The notes under the pieces were generated by a model. The model did not search any database. It was given only the letters and a program-made list of their open reading frames with translations, and was not told where the DNA came from. A stretch of 64,000 nucleotides of DNA from Leucobacter sp. L43 (GTDB lineage Bacteria > Actinomycetota > Actinomycetes > Actinomycetales > Microbacteriaceae). The DNA lies in assembly GCF_016597785.1 (NCBI RefSeq), contig NZ_JAENJG010000001.1, forward strand, positions 124,001-188,000, given 5' to 3'. Position 1 is the stretch's first letter, and every line of letters begins with the position of its first letter. Made by a program: the position numbers and the translations under genes. Shown here in pieces: positions 42,895-52,677 of this stretch.

Positions 42895-43810
42895 ACACGG
42901 AACGCTCGACCGCGACATGCCCGCGCCGTCCGCTGAGAGCGCTGGGCAGCACCCGCGCGACCGCGTCGGCTGGGGGTTTCTGCGATCCGGCCGCTGGGCG
43001 GGGTACGCCGCGATGCTGCTGATCTTCTCGATCGCCTGCGTGCTCCTCGGTAACTGGCAGTTCGAGCGCCGCGCAGAGGCCCGTGCTGAGATCGACCGCA
43101 TCGACAACAACTACGACGCGCCGCCGGCAGTGCTCGCCGACGAACTGCCGGAGCTGTCGGAGTTCGACGAGGATCGCCAGAAGTGGCGCACGGTGCTGGT
43201 CGAGGGCGAGTACACCGGAGACCCGTTCCTCGCACGAAACCGGCCCGGGCCCGGCGGAGTCGGCTCGGACCTGATCCAGGCATTGCGCACCGCAGAAGGA
43301 TCCACGTTCTTCGTCGATCGCGGATGGGTGCCCGTCGACGGTGCGTCGGCGGAGGACATCGATCCAGAAGCCTTGCCGTCGCCCCCGGAGGGGCCGGTGA
43401 CGGTCGAGGCGCGATTGCGCGCCTCGGAGCCCGAGATTCCGGGCCGCACGACGTCTGGTCGAGCGGTCGCGAGCATTGAGTTGCCGGAGATCGCCGCGCT
43501 GGCGGGAGTCTCAGATTCTGCGTACACGGGCGCCTACGGGATGCTCGTCAGCGAGTCCCCGGATGCTGAGCACGGGGTGCTTCCCGCGAAGCCCGCACGC
43601 GACGAGGGGCCGCACCTCTCGTATGCCGTGCAGTGGTACATCTTCATCGCCATCGCGGCGATCGGCGTGACGTACGCAGCCAGGCGAGAGTACCGCACCC
43701 TCAATATCGGCAGCGACGAAGTGCTCGAGTACGACCGGAGGACGGCGGAGCGAAAGCGCCGACGTGGACCGAGCGACTCAGACATCGAGGATGCACTGCT
43801 CGATGGGTGA
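42887..43810 (+). CDS. SURF1 family cytochrome oxidase assembly protein
   Basis: SURF1 proteins help insert heme a into oxidase subunit I. The product has 307 residues with two membrane helices, one near the N-terminus (about 38-56, GYAAMLLIFSIACVLLGNWQ) and one near 250-270 (WYIFIAIAAIGVTYAARR), and an exported middle domain with the signature WRTVLVEGEY, FVDRGWVPVDG and SYAVQWYIF. ATG 42887 with GGGAG. Serves the aa3 oxidase encoded at 14.7-23.5 kb. Confidence 0.92.
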   Translation: MTEHGTLDRDMPAPSAESAGQHPRDRVGWGFLRSGRWAGYAAMLLIFSIACVLLGNWQFERRAEARAEIDRIDNNYDAPPAVLADELPELSEFDEDRQKWRTVLVEGEYTGDPFLARNRPGPGGVGSDLIQALRTAEGSTFFVDRGWVPVDGASAEDIDPEALPSPPEGPVTVEARLRASEPEIPGRTTSGRAVASIELPEIAALAGVSDSAYTGAYGMLVSESPDAEHGVLPAKPARDEGPHLSYAVQWYIFIAIAAIGVTYAARREYRTLNIGSDEVLEYDRRTAERKRRRGPSDSDIEDALLDG

Positions 43811-44708
43811 GTCACATGTGCGAGGGATGCTGCGTCGGCTGTCCCTGCCGGGCTCGATCGTGCTCCTGGGCGCAGCGCTGGCGATGAGCGGGTGCGCCGC
43901 GCCGGTCGATCCGGCGACGACGCGAGAATCGCTCTCCGACGTGACGGAGGATCCGGCACCGCCTGAGGCGGCTGAGCTCTACGACGCGGAACTGCATCCG
44001 GAGCCGGTTGTGGATCCCGTCGATTGCGATCCCTATCTGGTGATCACCGCCCGCGGCACGGGTGAGCCGAGCCAGGGCCAGCTGCTCTCACCTGTGGCGC
44101 GAACCATTTCACAGGCACGACCCGGCGATGTGGGAGTGCTCGACCTCGACTACCCGGCCGACACGGATGTGAAAGAGGGCGGCACCCTGGGGGTGCGCAC
44201 TCTCATCGACGTGCTGAACGTGCAAGCCGACGCCTGCCCCGCACAGAGATTCGTGCTGCTCGGCTACTCTCAGGGCGCTCTCGTCGTCGGCGACGGGCTC
44301 GCCGAGCCGGAGGCCCGGATGGTGGGAGCCACCGTCGGTACCGTCGCCGAGGAAGCGCTCGATCGTGTGCTCGCGGTCGTCTTCTACGGTGATCCGCGCT
44401 TCGTGGGCGCCGAGGAGTACAACGTCGGGAGCTTCGACCCGGAGACCGACGGGCTGCTCCCCCGACCTGAAGGCGCGCTCGACGCCGTCGAAGAACGCGT
44501 GCGCGATTACTGCGTGGCGGGAGATTTCATCTGCCAGAGCAGCCTCGACTTCGACGAGGAGCCGCACGTCGAGTACTACTCCAACGGGATGCAGGGCGAT
44601 GGCGCCGCGTTCGTGATCACGCGACTCGACGACGCCGGTGCCGCGTTCCGCGAGGAGGACGGGGAGCGAACGCCGCCGTCGACGCCCACTCCCCGCCCGC
44701 GTTCCTAA
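43803..44708 (+). CDS. Cutinase-family lipoprotein (alpha/beta hydrolase)
   Basis: A 301-residue secreted esterase. The lipoprotein signal ends MSGC with Cys31 lipidated; an acidic Pro-rich linker (32-70) follows. The cutinase fold shows CDPYLVITARGTGEP (disulfide and oxyanion), Ser156 in GYSQG, Asp241 in GDFIC and His255 in EPHVEYY. Likely substrates are esters such as cutin-like lipids or mycolate-free cell-envelope lipids; unproven. ATG 43803 overlaps the SURF1 end by 8 nt. The stop shares bases with the convergent ABC-F stop. Confidence 0.88.
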   Translation: MGESHVRGMLRRLSLPGSIVLLGAALAMSGCAAPVDPATTRESLSDVTEDPAPPEAAELYDAELHPEPVVDPVDCDPYLVITARGTGEPSQGQLLSPVARTISQARPGDVGVLDLDYPADTDVKEGGTLGVRTLIDVLNVQADACPAQRFVLLGYSQGALVVGDGLAEPEARMVGATVGTVAEEALDRVLAVVFYGDPRFVGAEEYNVGSFDPETDGLLPRPEGALDAVEERVRDYCVAGDFICQSSLDFDEEPHVEYYSNGMQGDGAAFVITRLDDAGAAFREEDGERTPPSTPTPRPRS

Positions 44709-46303
44709 GCGAGCTCGATGAGCTCGAGGTACTCCTTCGACCAGTGATCTTCGGTCGCGTCGGGCATGATGAGGACGCGCTCGGGGTTCAGCGCTTCGAC
44801 GGCTCCCGGATCGTGCGAGACGAGCACGACGGCTCCCGAGAAGTGCGCGAGCGCGTCGAGCACCTCTTCGCGGCTCGCCGGGTCGAGGTTGTTCGTCGGC
44901 TCGTCGAGCAGCAGCACATTCGCACTCGACACCACGAGCATGGCGAGGGCGAGGCGGGTCTTCTCTCCGCCTGAGAGCACCCCGGCGGGTTTGTGCACGT
45001 CATCCCCGGTGAAGAGGAACGACCCGAGCACACGACGTGCTTCCGTCTCCGTGAGGTGCTGCGACACGGAGACCATGTTCTGCAGCACGCTCGCCTTGAC
45101 GTCGAGGGTCTCGTGCTCCTGGGCGTAGTAGCCGACCTTGAGCCCGTGACCGGCGATGAGCTCACCGGTATCGGGCTCATCGACGCCCGCGAGCAGGCGC
45201 AGCAGTGTGGTCTTGCCCGCACCGTTGAGGCCCAGAATGACGACCTTCGATCCGCGATCGATCGCCAGGTCAACGCCCGCGAAGATCTCCAGAGAACCGT
45301 ACGACTTCGAGAGCCCTTCGGCCATGAGCGGCGTCTTGCCGCACGGCGACGGATCGGGGAAGCGCAGTTTCGCGACCCGCTCGACTTGACGCTCGTCTTC
45401 GAGACCCGCGAGCATCTTGTCGGCGCGCGCGACCATCTGGTGCGCCGCAGCGGCCTTCGACGCCTTCGCTCCGAAGCGCGCGGCCTGATCCTTCAGCACC
45501 GAGGCTTTCTTCTCGATGTTGCTGCGCTCCTTGCGGCGACGCTCCTCGTCGGCGGCGCGCTGGCGCAGGTACAGCTTCCAGTTCATGTTGTAGATGTCGA
45601 TGACCTGACGGTTGCCGTCGAGGTAGAAGACGCGGTTGACGGTCTCGCCCACGAGGTCGATGTCGTGGCTGATGACGATCACTCCGGCCTTCGAGTGCTT
45701 CAAGAACTCGCGCAGCCACACGATCGAGTCGGCGTCGAGGTGGTTCGTCGGCTCATCGAGAATCATCGTGTCGGCGTCGGAGAACAGGATGCGGGCGAGT
45801 TCGATGCGACGGCGCTGACCGCCCGAGAGCGTTTTCAGCGGCTGATCGAGAATGCGGTCGGGCAGACCGAGGTTGTTCGAGATCGACGCCGCCTCCGACT
45901 CGGCGGCGTACCCGCCGAGCGCCTGGAAACGGTCTGTGAGATTGCCGAACCGCTTCATGGCTTTCTCTGCGACCGCCGGGTCGCTCGAGCCCATGTCCTC
46001 GGTCGCTTTCGCGATGTTCTGCTGCAGCGTGCCGAGCCCGCGCGCGTCGAGGATGCGGTGACGCGCGATCTGCTCGGGATCGCCGGTGCGCGGATCCTGC
46101 GGAAGGAAACCGAGTTCGCCGGTGACCTTGATCGCGCCTTCCGCGGGAGGCAGCTCCCCCGACAACGTGCGGGTGAGCGTGGTCTTGCCGGCGCCGTTAC
46201 GACCGACGAGGCCGATCTTGTCGCCGGGGTTCACGCGGAACGTGACCCCCGACATGAGGCGACGGGCGCCGACGTCGATGGCGAGGTCTTCGACGGAAAT
46301 CAT
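44705..46303 (-). CDS. ABC-F family ATPase (ribosome-associated type)
   Basis: A 532-residue soluble protein with two ABC domains and no membrane part. Domain 1: GRNGAGKTT, LSGGQRRRIELARI, LDEPTNHLD; linker rich in charged residues (RQRAADEERRRKERSNIEKKASVLKDQ region split by hinge, about 245-300); domain 2: GLNGAGKTT, LSGGEKTRLALA, LDEPTNNLD. Closest in feel to the housekeeping Ettl/Uup-like translation factors rather than to antibiotic-protection ones, judged by the short linker and absence of an antibiotic-resistance context. ATG with AGGAG upstream. Confidence 0.9.
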   Translation of the reverse strand: MISVEDLAIDVGARRLMSGVTFRVNPGDKIGLVGRNGAGKTTLTRTLSGELPPAEGAIKVTGELGFLPQDPRTGDPEQIARHRILDARGLGTLQQNIAKATEDMGSSDPAVAEKAMKRFGNLTDRFQALGGYAAESEAASISNNLGLPDRILDQPLKTLSGGQRRRIELARILFSDADTMILDEPTNHLDADSIVWLREFLKHSKAGVIVISHDIDLVGETVNRVFYLDGNRQVIDIYNMNWKLYLRQRAADEERRRKERSNIEKKASVLKDQAARFGAKASKAAAAHQMVARADKMLAGLEDERQVERVAKLRFPDPSPCGKTPLMAEGLSKSYGSLEIFAGVDLAIDRGSKVVILGLNGAGKTTLLRLLAGVDEPDTGELIAGHGLKVGYYAQEHETLDVKASVLQNMVSVSQHLTETEARRVLGSFLFTGDDVHKPAGVLSGGEKTRLALAMLVVSSANVLLLDEPTNNLDPASREEVLDALAHFSGAVVLVSHDPGAVEALNPERVLIMPDATEDHWSKEYLELIELA

Positions 46304-46391
46304 GGTGTGAGGCTCCTAGATCGTGCCGGCTCAGCGCATCACGGGGAGACGTTCTCGCGCCAGGGCTAAGCGAATGGGCAACCTCACCATC

Positions 46392-47129
46392 CTAGCTGCT
46401 CGAAGCAGATGGCGCTCCCAGAGCCGCGGTGTCCGCCCAGAGCACGGTCTCCGCTGCTCCGAAGACCCGTGCCGCAGGAAGCAGCGGGGCGCTCCGAGCG
46501 ATGGTCCGACCGACCGCCTCGGCTTTCGCGGTGCCCGCCGCGATGAGCCAGACGCGCTCAGCACGTCGCAGCGCCGGAAGGGTCAAGGTGACGCGCTCCG
46601 GCGGTGGTTTCGGCGAATTTCTGATCGGGAGCGCTTCCGGCGCTTCGTCTGAGACGATCTCGAGCTCGTCCCTGCCGGGAAACAGAGATGCGATGTGGCC
46701 ATCGGGGCCCACACCGTTCAACGCGACATCGATACGGTCGATGCCATGGACGACGGCTGCGTAGGCGTCGGCGGCCTCGTCGAGCGTGAGCCCGGAATCC
46801 GGCCCCGCCACCCGGTGCACGAGCGAAGGATCGACGGCGACCGCGTCGAAGAGCGTGCGGTCGGCGAGAAGATCATTGCGATCCTCATGACCCGACGGGA
46901 CCCACCGCTCGTCGCCCCAGATGAACCGGACCCGGGTCCACTCGACGGTGTCGCGATCCGGATGGGAGCTCAGGGCCTCGAGCACACGCTCGCCGCCGGA
47001 GCCGCCGGTGAGCACCGCGCACGGCACTCCCCCATCGCCCTGGCGCTGCCGGCAGATCTCGATGAACGCTCCCGCGAGCGCGTGGGCCAGTTCATCGAGG
47101 GTCGGGTGCTGCGAGATGCGCATGGACAT
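46392..47129 (-). CDS. pgl: 6-phosphogluconolactonase
   Basis: Hydrolyses 6-phosphogluconolactone in the oxidative pentose phosphate pathway. The product has 245 residues with LTGGSGGERVLEAL, VRFIWGDERWVP, VDPSLVHRV, LNGVGPDGHIASLFPG and RVTLTLPAL, all DevB/Pgl-family blocks. Two starts are possible: ATG 47129 or ATG 47123. Fourth gene of zwf-opcA-gnd-pgl, 16 nt after gnd. Confidence 0.93.
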   Translation of the reverse strand: MSMRISQHPTLDELAHALAGAFIEICRQRQGDGGVPCAVLTGGSGGERVLEALSSHPDRDTVEWTRVRFIWGDERWVPSGHEDRNDLLADRTLFDAVAVDPSLVHRVAGPDSGLTLDEAADAYAAVVHGIDRIDVALNGVGPDGHIASLFPGRDELEIVSDEAPEALPIRNSPKPPPERVTLTLPALRRAERVWLIAAGTAKAEAVGRTIARSAPLLPAARVFGAAETVLWADTAALGAPSASSS

Positions 47130-47145
47130 ACGAATTCGCCTGCGC

Positions 47146-48582
47146 CTAGGCGGAGATCTCGCTGCGGTCGCCCGACCAGAGCGTGTGGAACGATCCCGGG
47201 CGGTCGATGCGGCGGTACGTATGCGCTCCGAAGAAATCGCGCTGCCCCTGCACGAGCGCGGCGGGGAGGCGCTCGGCCCGCAGCCCGTCGTAGTAGGCGA
47301 GCGACGAGGAGAACGCCGGTGCCGGAATTCCAGCCCCGGTCGCGTGGACGACGACGCGTCGCCACGCCTCCTGGCTCTTCGCGAGAGCCTCGGCGAAGTA
47401 CGGAGCGCTCATCAGCAGGGCGAGGTCGGATTCAGCCGCATAGGCATCGGCGATCCGGTTCAGGAACTGCGCCCGAATGATGCAGCCGGCGCGCCAGATG
47501 CGTGAAATCGCACCGAGATCGATGGTCCAGCCGTATTCTGCGGCGCCCGCGCGGATCTCATCGAAACCCTGCGAGTACGCGACGATCTTCGAGGCGTAGA
47601 GCGCCTGGCGCACGTCCTCGATGAATGCGGCTTCGTCGGCAACTGCAGGCTGCTCGCTCGGGCCCGGAAGCGACGAGGCTGCCGCTCGCTGCTCAGGGTG
47701 AGATGACAGCGAGCGCGCGAACGTGGCCTCGGCGATGCCCGACACGGGAACGCCGAGCGCGAGCGCGGTCTGCACCGTCCAGGCGCCCGTGCCTTTCGCA
47801 CCGGCTTGATCGAGGATCACGTCGACGAGTGGCTTGCCGGTCGCGGCATCGTTCTGACGGAGCACCTCCGCCGTGATCTCGATGAGGTACGACTCGAGTT
47901 CACCGTCGTTCCACTCGGCGAAGATGTCGGCGATCTCCGCAGGCGACTTTCCGGTGCCCCGTCGGATGAGGTCGTAGGCCTCGGCGATGAGCTGCATATC
48001 GGCGTACTCGATGCCGTTGTGGACCATCTTGACGAAGTGGCCGGCGCCATCGTGGCCCACGTGCGTCACGCACGGTTCGCCCTCTGCGACCGCGGCGATG
48101 GAGCGCAGGATCGGGCCGAGCGTCTGCCAGGCTTCGTCGGAACCGCCCGGCATGATGCTCGGACCGTTGAGCGCGCCTTCCTCGCCGCCCGAGATGCCGG
48201 CGCCCACGAAGTTGATGCCCGTCGCCCGCGCGGCGCGCTCGCGCCGGATGGTGTCAGGGAAGTATGCGTTGCCGCCGTCGACGATGATGTCACCGGGTTC
48301 GAAGACGTCGACGAGGGCATCGATCGTCGCATCGGTGGCCGCTCCGGCCTGCACCATGATGATGGCCGTTCGCGGCTTCTGCAGCGACGCCGCGAACTCC
48401 TCGTAGGTGAACGCCGGCACGAACTGCGCCTCCGGGTGAGCTGCGACCAACGCCTCGGTGCGCTGCGGGCTGCGGTTGAACACCGCCACGGTGTTCCCCT
48501 CCCGGCTGGCCAGGTTGCGCGACAGATTCGCGCCCATCACGGCGAGGCCTACGACCCCGATGTTCGCTGCGGCTTCAGACAC
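47146..48582 (-). CDS. gnd: 6-phosphogluconate dehydrogenase, NADP-dependent (decarboxylating)
   Basis: Converts 6-phosphogluconate to ribulose 5-phosphate with NADPH. The product has 478 residues, the long homodimeric type: NIGVVGLAVMGANLSRNLA at the start, NRSPQRTEAL for NADP recognition, GISGGEEGALNGPSIMPGG, VKMVHNGIEYADMQLIAE and the C-terminal substrate loop. GTG 48582 has AAGGAG five nt upstream; ATG 48600, overlapping opcA, has none. Placement inside the zwf operon is informative, since gnd often lies elsewhere. Confidence 0.94.
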   Translation of the reverse strand: MSEAAANIGVVGLAVMGANLSRNLASREGNTVAVFNRSPQRTEALVAAHPEAQFVPAFTYEEFAASLQKPRTAIIMVQAGAATDATIDALVDVFEPGDIIVDGGNAYFPDTIRRERAARATGINFVGAGISGGEEGALNGPSIMPGGSDEAWQTLGPILRSIAAVAEGEPCVTHVGHDGAGHFVKMVHNGIEYADMQLIAEAYDLIRRGTGKSPAEIADIFAEWNDGELESYLIEITAEVLRQNDAATGKPLVDVILDQAGAKGTGAWTVQTALALGVPVSGIAEATFARSLSSHPEQRAAASSLPGPSEQPAVADEAAFIEDVRQALYASKIVAYSQGFDEIRAGAAEYGWTIDLGAISRIWRAGCIIRAQFLNRIADAYAAESDLALLMSAPYFAEALAKSQEAWRRVVVHATGAGIPAPAFSSSLAYYDGLRAERLPAALVQGQRDFFGAHTYRRIDRPGSFHTLWSGDRSEISA

Positions 48583-48596
48583 GCCAGCTCCTTCAT

Positions 48597-49535
48597 TCAT
48601 GCGTCAGTGTGGGTGGTGCGCGCAGCGCGGCTGCGCGCGAGTTGTTCGAGTACGCGGCCGTACATGACGTCCTCGCCCAGCCCGCGCAGTTCCTCCGCGA
48701 GGCATTCGCTCAACGTGCGGCGAGGCAGAACGATCTGGTGCGTCGGTTGCCCTGGCTGGCTGAGCGCCGCGTGCACGGGCGACAAGCGTTTGAGCACCGC
48801 GTCGCCGCTCTGGCGCGTCAGCGTCACCGAGTGCAGCCCCTCCGCGTGGAGAGCGCGATCGAGCAGCGTGCACTTCGTGGGAACCCCGAGCGCCAGCTCG
48901 AGCCAAGCCGCGAGCAGCTCCGTCGACGGCGACGCCTCAGAGCCGACGACCTCGACTGCTGTCACCGGCTCGAACGGCGGTTCGTCGAGCACCGCGGCGA
49001 GGTACTCGCGCCAGCGCGTGAGCCGCGTCCAGGCAAGATCGGTGTCACCGGCGGAGTACCCGGAGATACGCACGTCCCACGCCGAACCGTCGGGAGCTGC
49101 GGCGTCCGTGATGCGCCGCTGCCCGATTCGGCCGAGCGGGTCGGCGCCTGGGCGATCCGGTGCCTCCTCCGGCCACCACACCGCGACCGGGGCGTCGGGC
49201 AGCAGCAAACCGGTGACGAGCGCCTCGACTCCGCTGGCGACCTCACCGGAAGCGCGCAGCACGATCACGTCGCTCGCACCCGCGTCCGCGCCCACGCGGA
49301 TCTCCGCGTCGAGCCGATTCTCCGCCTCGGGGCGGCTGAGCAGCACGATCACTCGCATGGGGTGCTCGCTGGACGCGTGATTCGCGGCCGCGATCGCCGA
49401 CTCGTCGAGCTCGCCGGAGGCCGAGATAACGAGGGTGAGCACGTGACCGAGCGCCGAGACACCGCTCTCCTGGCGCATCGAGACGAGCCGGCGCGTCACC
49501 GCGCTGACCGTCGTGTCAGGCAGACTCTCGATCAT
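48597..49535 (-). CDS. opcA: Glucose-6-phosphate dehydrogenase assembly protein OpcA
   Basis: OpcA activates or assembles G6PDH in actinobacteria and cyanobacteria. The product has 312 residues with the family core: ALGHVLTLVISA, HPMRVIVLLSR, VALVTGLLLPDAPVAVWWPEE-like region (EALVTGLLLPDAPVAVWWP) and SRGYSAGDTDL-like segments. The start ATG 49535 overlaps the zwf stop by 4 nt; longer frames are antisense noise. No catalytic motif, as expected. Confidence 0.92.
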   Translation of the reverse strand: MIESLPDTTVSAVTRRLVSMRQESGVSALGHVLTLVISASGELDESAIAAANHASSEHPMRVIVLLSRPEAENRLDAEIRVGADAGASDVIVLRASGEVASGVEALVTGLLLPDAPVAVWWPEEAPDRPGADPLGRIGQRRITDAAAPDGSAWDVRISGYSAGDTDLAWTRLTRWREYLAAVLDEPPFEPVTAVEVVGSEASPSTELLAAWLELALGVPTKCTLLDRALHAEGLHSVTLTRQSGDAVLKRLSPVHAALSQPGQPTHQIVLPRRTLSECLAEELRGLGEDVMYGRVLEQLARSRAARTTHTDA

Positions 49536-51067
49536 GGCCGTCTCCAGGTGCGTCCGTCGCGGGCGAGCATCTCGTCGGCCGACGCCGGGCCCCAGGACCC
49601 CGGAACGTACTGCTCGACGGGCGCGTCGCTCTCCGCCCAGTGTCGTTCGATCGGGTCGAGGATCCGCCAAGAGAGCTCGACCTCTGCCTGACGGGGAAAC
49701 AGGGGCGCGTCACCCAGGAGCACATCGAGGATGAGGCGCTCGTACGCCTCCGGGCTGGCCTCGGTGAACGCGTGACCGTAGCCGAAGTCCATCGTCACGT
49801 CGCGCACGCGGGTGCCACTGCCGGGAACCTTCGCGCCGAAACGAATGGTGATGCCCTCATCGGGCTGGACGCGGATCACGAGCGCGTTCGATCCCTGCTC
49901 AGAACGCTGCGCCTGACCGAAGAGGTTTCCAGGCTCCTTGCGGAACACGACGGCGATCTCCGTGACGCGTCGGCCGAGCCGCTTTCCGGTTCGCAGGTAG
50001 AAAGGCACCCCCGTCCAGCGGCGCGTGTTGACGTGCAGCTTCATCGCCGCGAAGGTCTCCGTGCGCGACTGCGGATCCATGCCGTCCTCATCCAGGAAGC
50101 CATTCACGAGCTGGCCGCCCTGCCACCCGGACGCGTACTGCCCGCGAGCCGTCGATCGCTCGAGATCTTCCGGCAGCGACACCGCCTCGAGCACCTTCTC
50201 CTTCTCCGCACGCAGGTGCTGAGCTCCCAGGCTGATCGGCTGCTCCATCGCGGTGAGTGCGAGGAGTTGCAGGAGATGGTTCTGGATCACGTCGCGCGCT
50301 GCGCCGACGCCGTCGTAATAGCCGGCGCGGCCGCCGACGCCGATGTCTTCGGCCATCGTGATCTGCACGTGGTCGACGTAGTTCCGGTTCCAGATCGGCT
50401 CGTACATCGCATTCGCGAAGCGAAGTGCGAGGATGTTCTGCACCGTCTCCTTGCCGAGGTAGTGGTCGATGCGGAAGATCGAATCAGCGGGAAACGCGGA
50501 TTCGAGCACATCGTTCAGCTCCCGAGCGGAGGCGAGGTCATGGCCGAACGGCTTCTCGATGACGACGCGCCGCCATCGCTGATCGTCTCCCGTGCGATCC
50601 ACGAGCCCCGAGCTCGAGAGGTGCTTCGCCACCTCCGGGAACGCGGTCGGCGGAATCGAGAGGTAGAACGCGTGATTGCCCATCGTGCCGCGCTCACGGT
50701 CGAGCGTCTCGACCGTGTCGCGGAGACGGTCGTACGCCTCGGGGTCGTCGAACTGCCCCTGCACGAAGCGAATACCCTCCGCGAGCTGCTCCCACGTCTC
50801 TTCGCGGAACGGGGTCCGCGCATACTTACGCACAGCATCGTGCACGATCTCCGCGAAATCTCGATCCTTCCAGTCGCGGCGAGCGAACCCCACAAGTGCG
50901 AACCCAGGCGGCAGAAGACCTCGGTTCGCGAGGTCGTACACCGCGGGCATCAACTTCTTGCGCGACAGGTCACCCGTCACCCCGAAGATCACGAGCGAGC
51001 TGGGCCCCGCGATACGACTGAGCCTGGGATCATCCGCAGAGCGGAGCGGGTTGGAAGGAAGTTTCAT
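49532..51067 (-). CDS. zwf: Glucose-6-phosphate 1-dehydrogenase
   Basis: First oxidative step of the pentose phosphate pathway, making NADPH. The product has 511 residues: NADP site FGVTGDLSRKKLMP, substrate-site RIDHYLGKETVQN with the catalytic His region, EKPFGHD, and GVPFYLRTGKRL. ATG 51067 follows GAAAGGA; GTG 51082 would add five residues. Transcription enters from just downstream of the duplicated suf terminator, so its own promoter must lie between about 51068 and 51102. Confidence 0.96.
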   Translation of the reverse strand: MKLPSNPLRSADDPRLSRIAGPSSLVIFGVTGDLSRKKLMPAVYDLANRGLLPPGFALVGFARRDWKDRDFAEIVHDAVRKYARTPFREETWEQLAEGIRFVQGQFDDPEAYDRLRDTVETLDRERGTMGNHAFYLSIPPTAFPEVAKHLSSSGLVDRTGDDQRWRRVVIEKPFGHDLASARELNDVLESAFPADSIFRIDHYLGKETVQNILALRFANAMYEPIWNRNYVDHVQITMAEDIGVGGRAGYYDGVGAARDVIQNHLLQLLALTAMEQPISLGAQHLRAEKEKVLEAVSLPEDLERSTARGQYASGWQGGQLVNGFLDEDGMDPQSRTETFAAMKLHVNTRRWTGVPFYLRTGKRLGRRVTEIAVVFRKEPGNLFGQAQRSEQGSNALVIRVQPDEGITIRFGAKVPGSGTRVRDVTMDFGYGHAFTEASPEAYERLILDVLLGDAPLFPRQAEVELSWRILDPIERHWAESDAPVEQYVPGSWGPASADEMLARDGRTWRRP

Positions 51068-51102
51068 CCCATCCTTTCTCACAGATCAGGAATTCAAGAC
51101 GC

Positions 51103-51232
51103 CCCGAGCTGCCTGCGGCAGGGCACTCGGTTGTGAGAGAGCCCACCGGGCTCTCTCAGATCGCAAACCCGAGCTGCCTGCGGCAGGGCACTCGGTTGTG
51201 AGAGAGCCCACCGGGCTCTCTCAGATCGCAAA
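51103..51232. repeat. Perfect 65-bp tandem duplication carrying the suf-operon terminator
   Basis: 51103-51167 and 51168-51232 are identical. Each unit carries an 11-bp stem with a 3-nt loop (TGAGAGAGCCC ACC GGGCTCTCTCA). In addition GGGCACTCGGTT (51186-51197, copied at 51121-51132) is complementary to the last codons of the DUF59 gene (51232-51243). The DUF59 stop codon lies inside the second unit. Confidence 0.92.
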
Positions 51233-51571
51233 ACCGAGTGCCCGCATCATGTCGCGGCCGTCGTCCGTGATGCGCTCCGGCGTCCACGGCGGCATCCACA
51301 CCCAATTGATGCGGAACGCCGTCACGAGACCGTCGAGTGCCTCGGCGATGTCGTTCTCGATCACGTCCGTGAGCGGGCAACCGGCGCTCGTCAGCGTCAT
51401 GCTGATCACGAGCGCGTCGTGCTCCTCGTCGAAGGCGAGATCGTAGATCAGCCCGAGATCGACGATGTTCACGCCGAGCTCGGGGTCCGAGACATTCTTC
51501 AGCGCCGCGTACGCCTGTTCGCGGAACTCCGGATCGATCGACTGGGGTACCGTCGTGGTTTCCTCGCTCAT
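51221..51571 (-). CDS. DUF59/MIP18-family Fe-S assembly protein (SufT-like)
   Basis: A 116-residue protein of the metal-sulfur cluster biosynthesis family. It has DPELGVNIVDLGLIYDL (29-45), TSAGCPLTD with the conserved Cys65, and a C-terminal WTPERITDDGRDMMRALGF. Such proteins help mature Fe-S targets. Last gene of the suf operon, 17 nt after sufC. Its final codons form one arm of a hairpin with downstream sequence. Confidence 0.93.
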   Translation of the reverse strand: MSEETTTVPQSIDPEFREQAYAALKNVSDPELGVNIVDLGLIYDLAFDEEHDALVISMTLTSAGCPLTDVIENDIAEALDGLVTAFRINWVWMPPWTPERITDDGRDMMRALGFAI

Positions 51572-51588
51572 AGCGACCAGCCTACGCC

Positions 51589-52347
<759 letters not shown>

Positions 52348-52350
52348 GTG

Positions 52351-52677
52351 TTAAATCTCTTTCGTAACGTTGGGGTCGATGTACACGTCGCCGTCCTCGA
52401 TCTCGACGACGAAGACGGGAACCGGTTCGTAGGCCGGGAAATTCTCGGGCACTCCGGTCACCAGCGAGAACGCTGAACCGTGCGCCCAGCACTCGAGGGT
52501 GTCGCCGTCCACGAAGCCTTCGGCAAGGCTGACCTGACCGTGGCTGCACGTATCGCCGATCGCGTGCACGGCGCCGGTCCCGTCGAGCACGACCGCGATC
52601 GGCACATCGTCGACGACGACGCGGACCGCTTGGTCCTGCACGAGGTCGCTGACTGCGAGCACCTTCTGCCGCGGCAT
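52351..52677 (-). CDS. Rieske 2Fe-2S ferredoxin-like protein in the suf operon
   Basis: A 108-residue soluble Rieske domain with ligands Cys44/His46 (DTCSHGQVSL) and Cys63/His66 (ECWAHGSAF). Members resemble the ferredoxin part of aromatic dioxygenases. Inserted between sufD and sufC in many actinobacteria, so it may supply electrons to cluster assembly rather than to an oxygenase. Its ATG overlaps the sufD stop by one base. Confidence 0.93.
   Translation of the reverse strand: MPRQKVLAVSDLVQDQAVRVVVDDVPIAVVLDGTGAVHAIGDTCSHGQVSLAEGFVDGDTLECWAHGSAFSLVTGVPENFPAYEPVPVFVVEIEDGDVYIDPNVTKEI

Noticed and set aside
46304..46391. tRNA or small RNA between ABC-F and pgl
   Set aside because: No cloverleaf or conserved T-loop; the 88 nt look like an ordinary leader.
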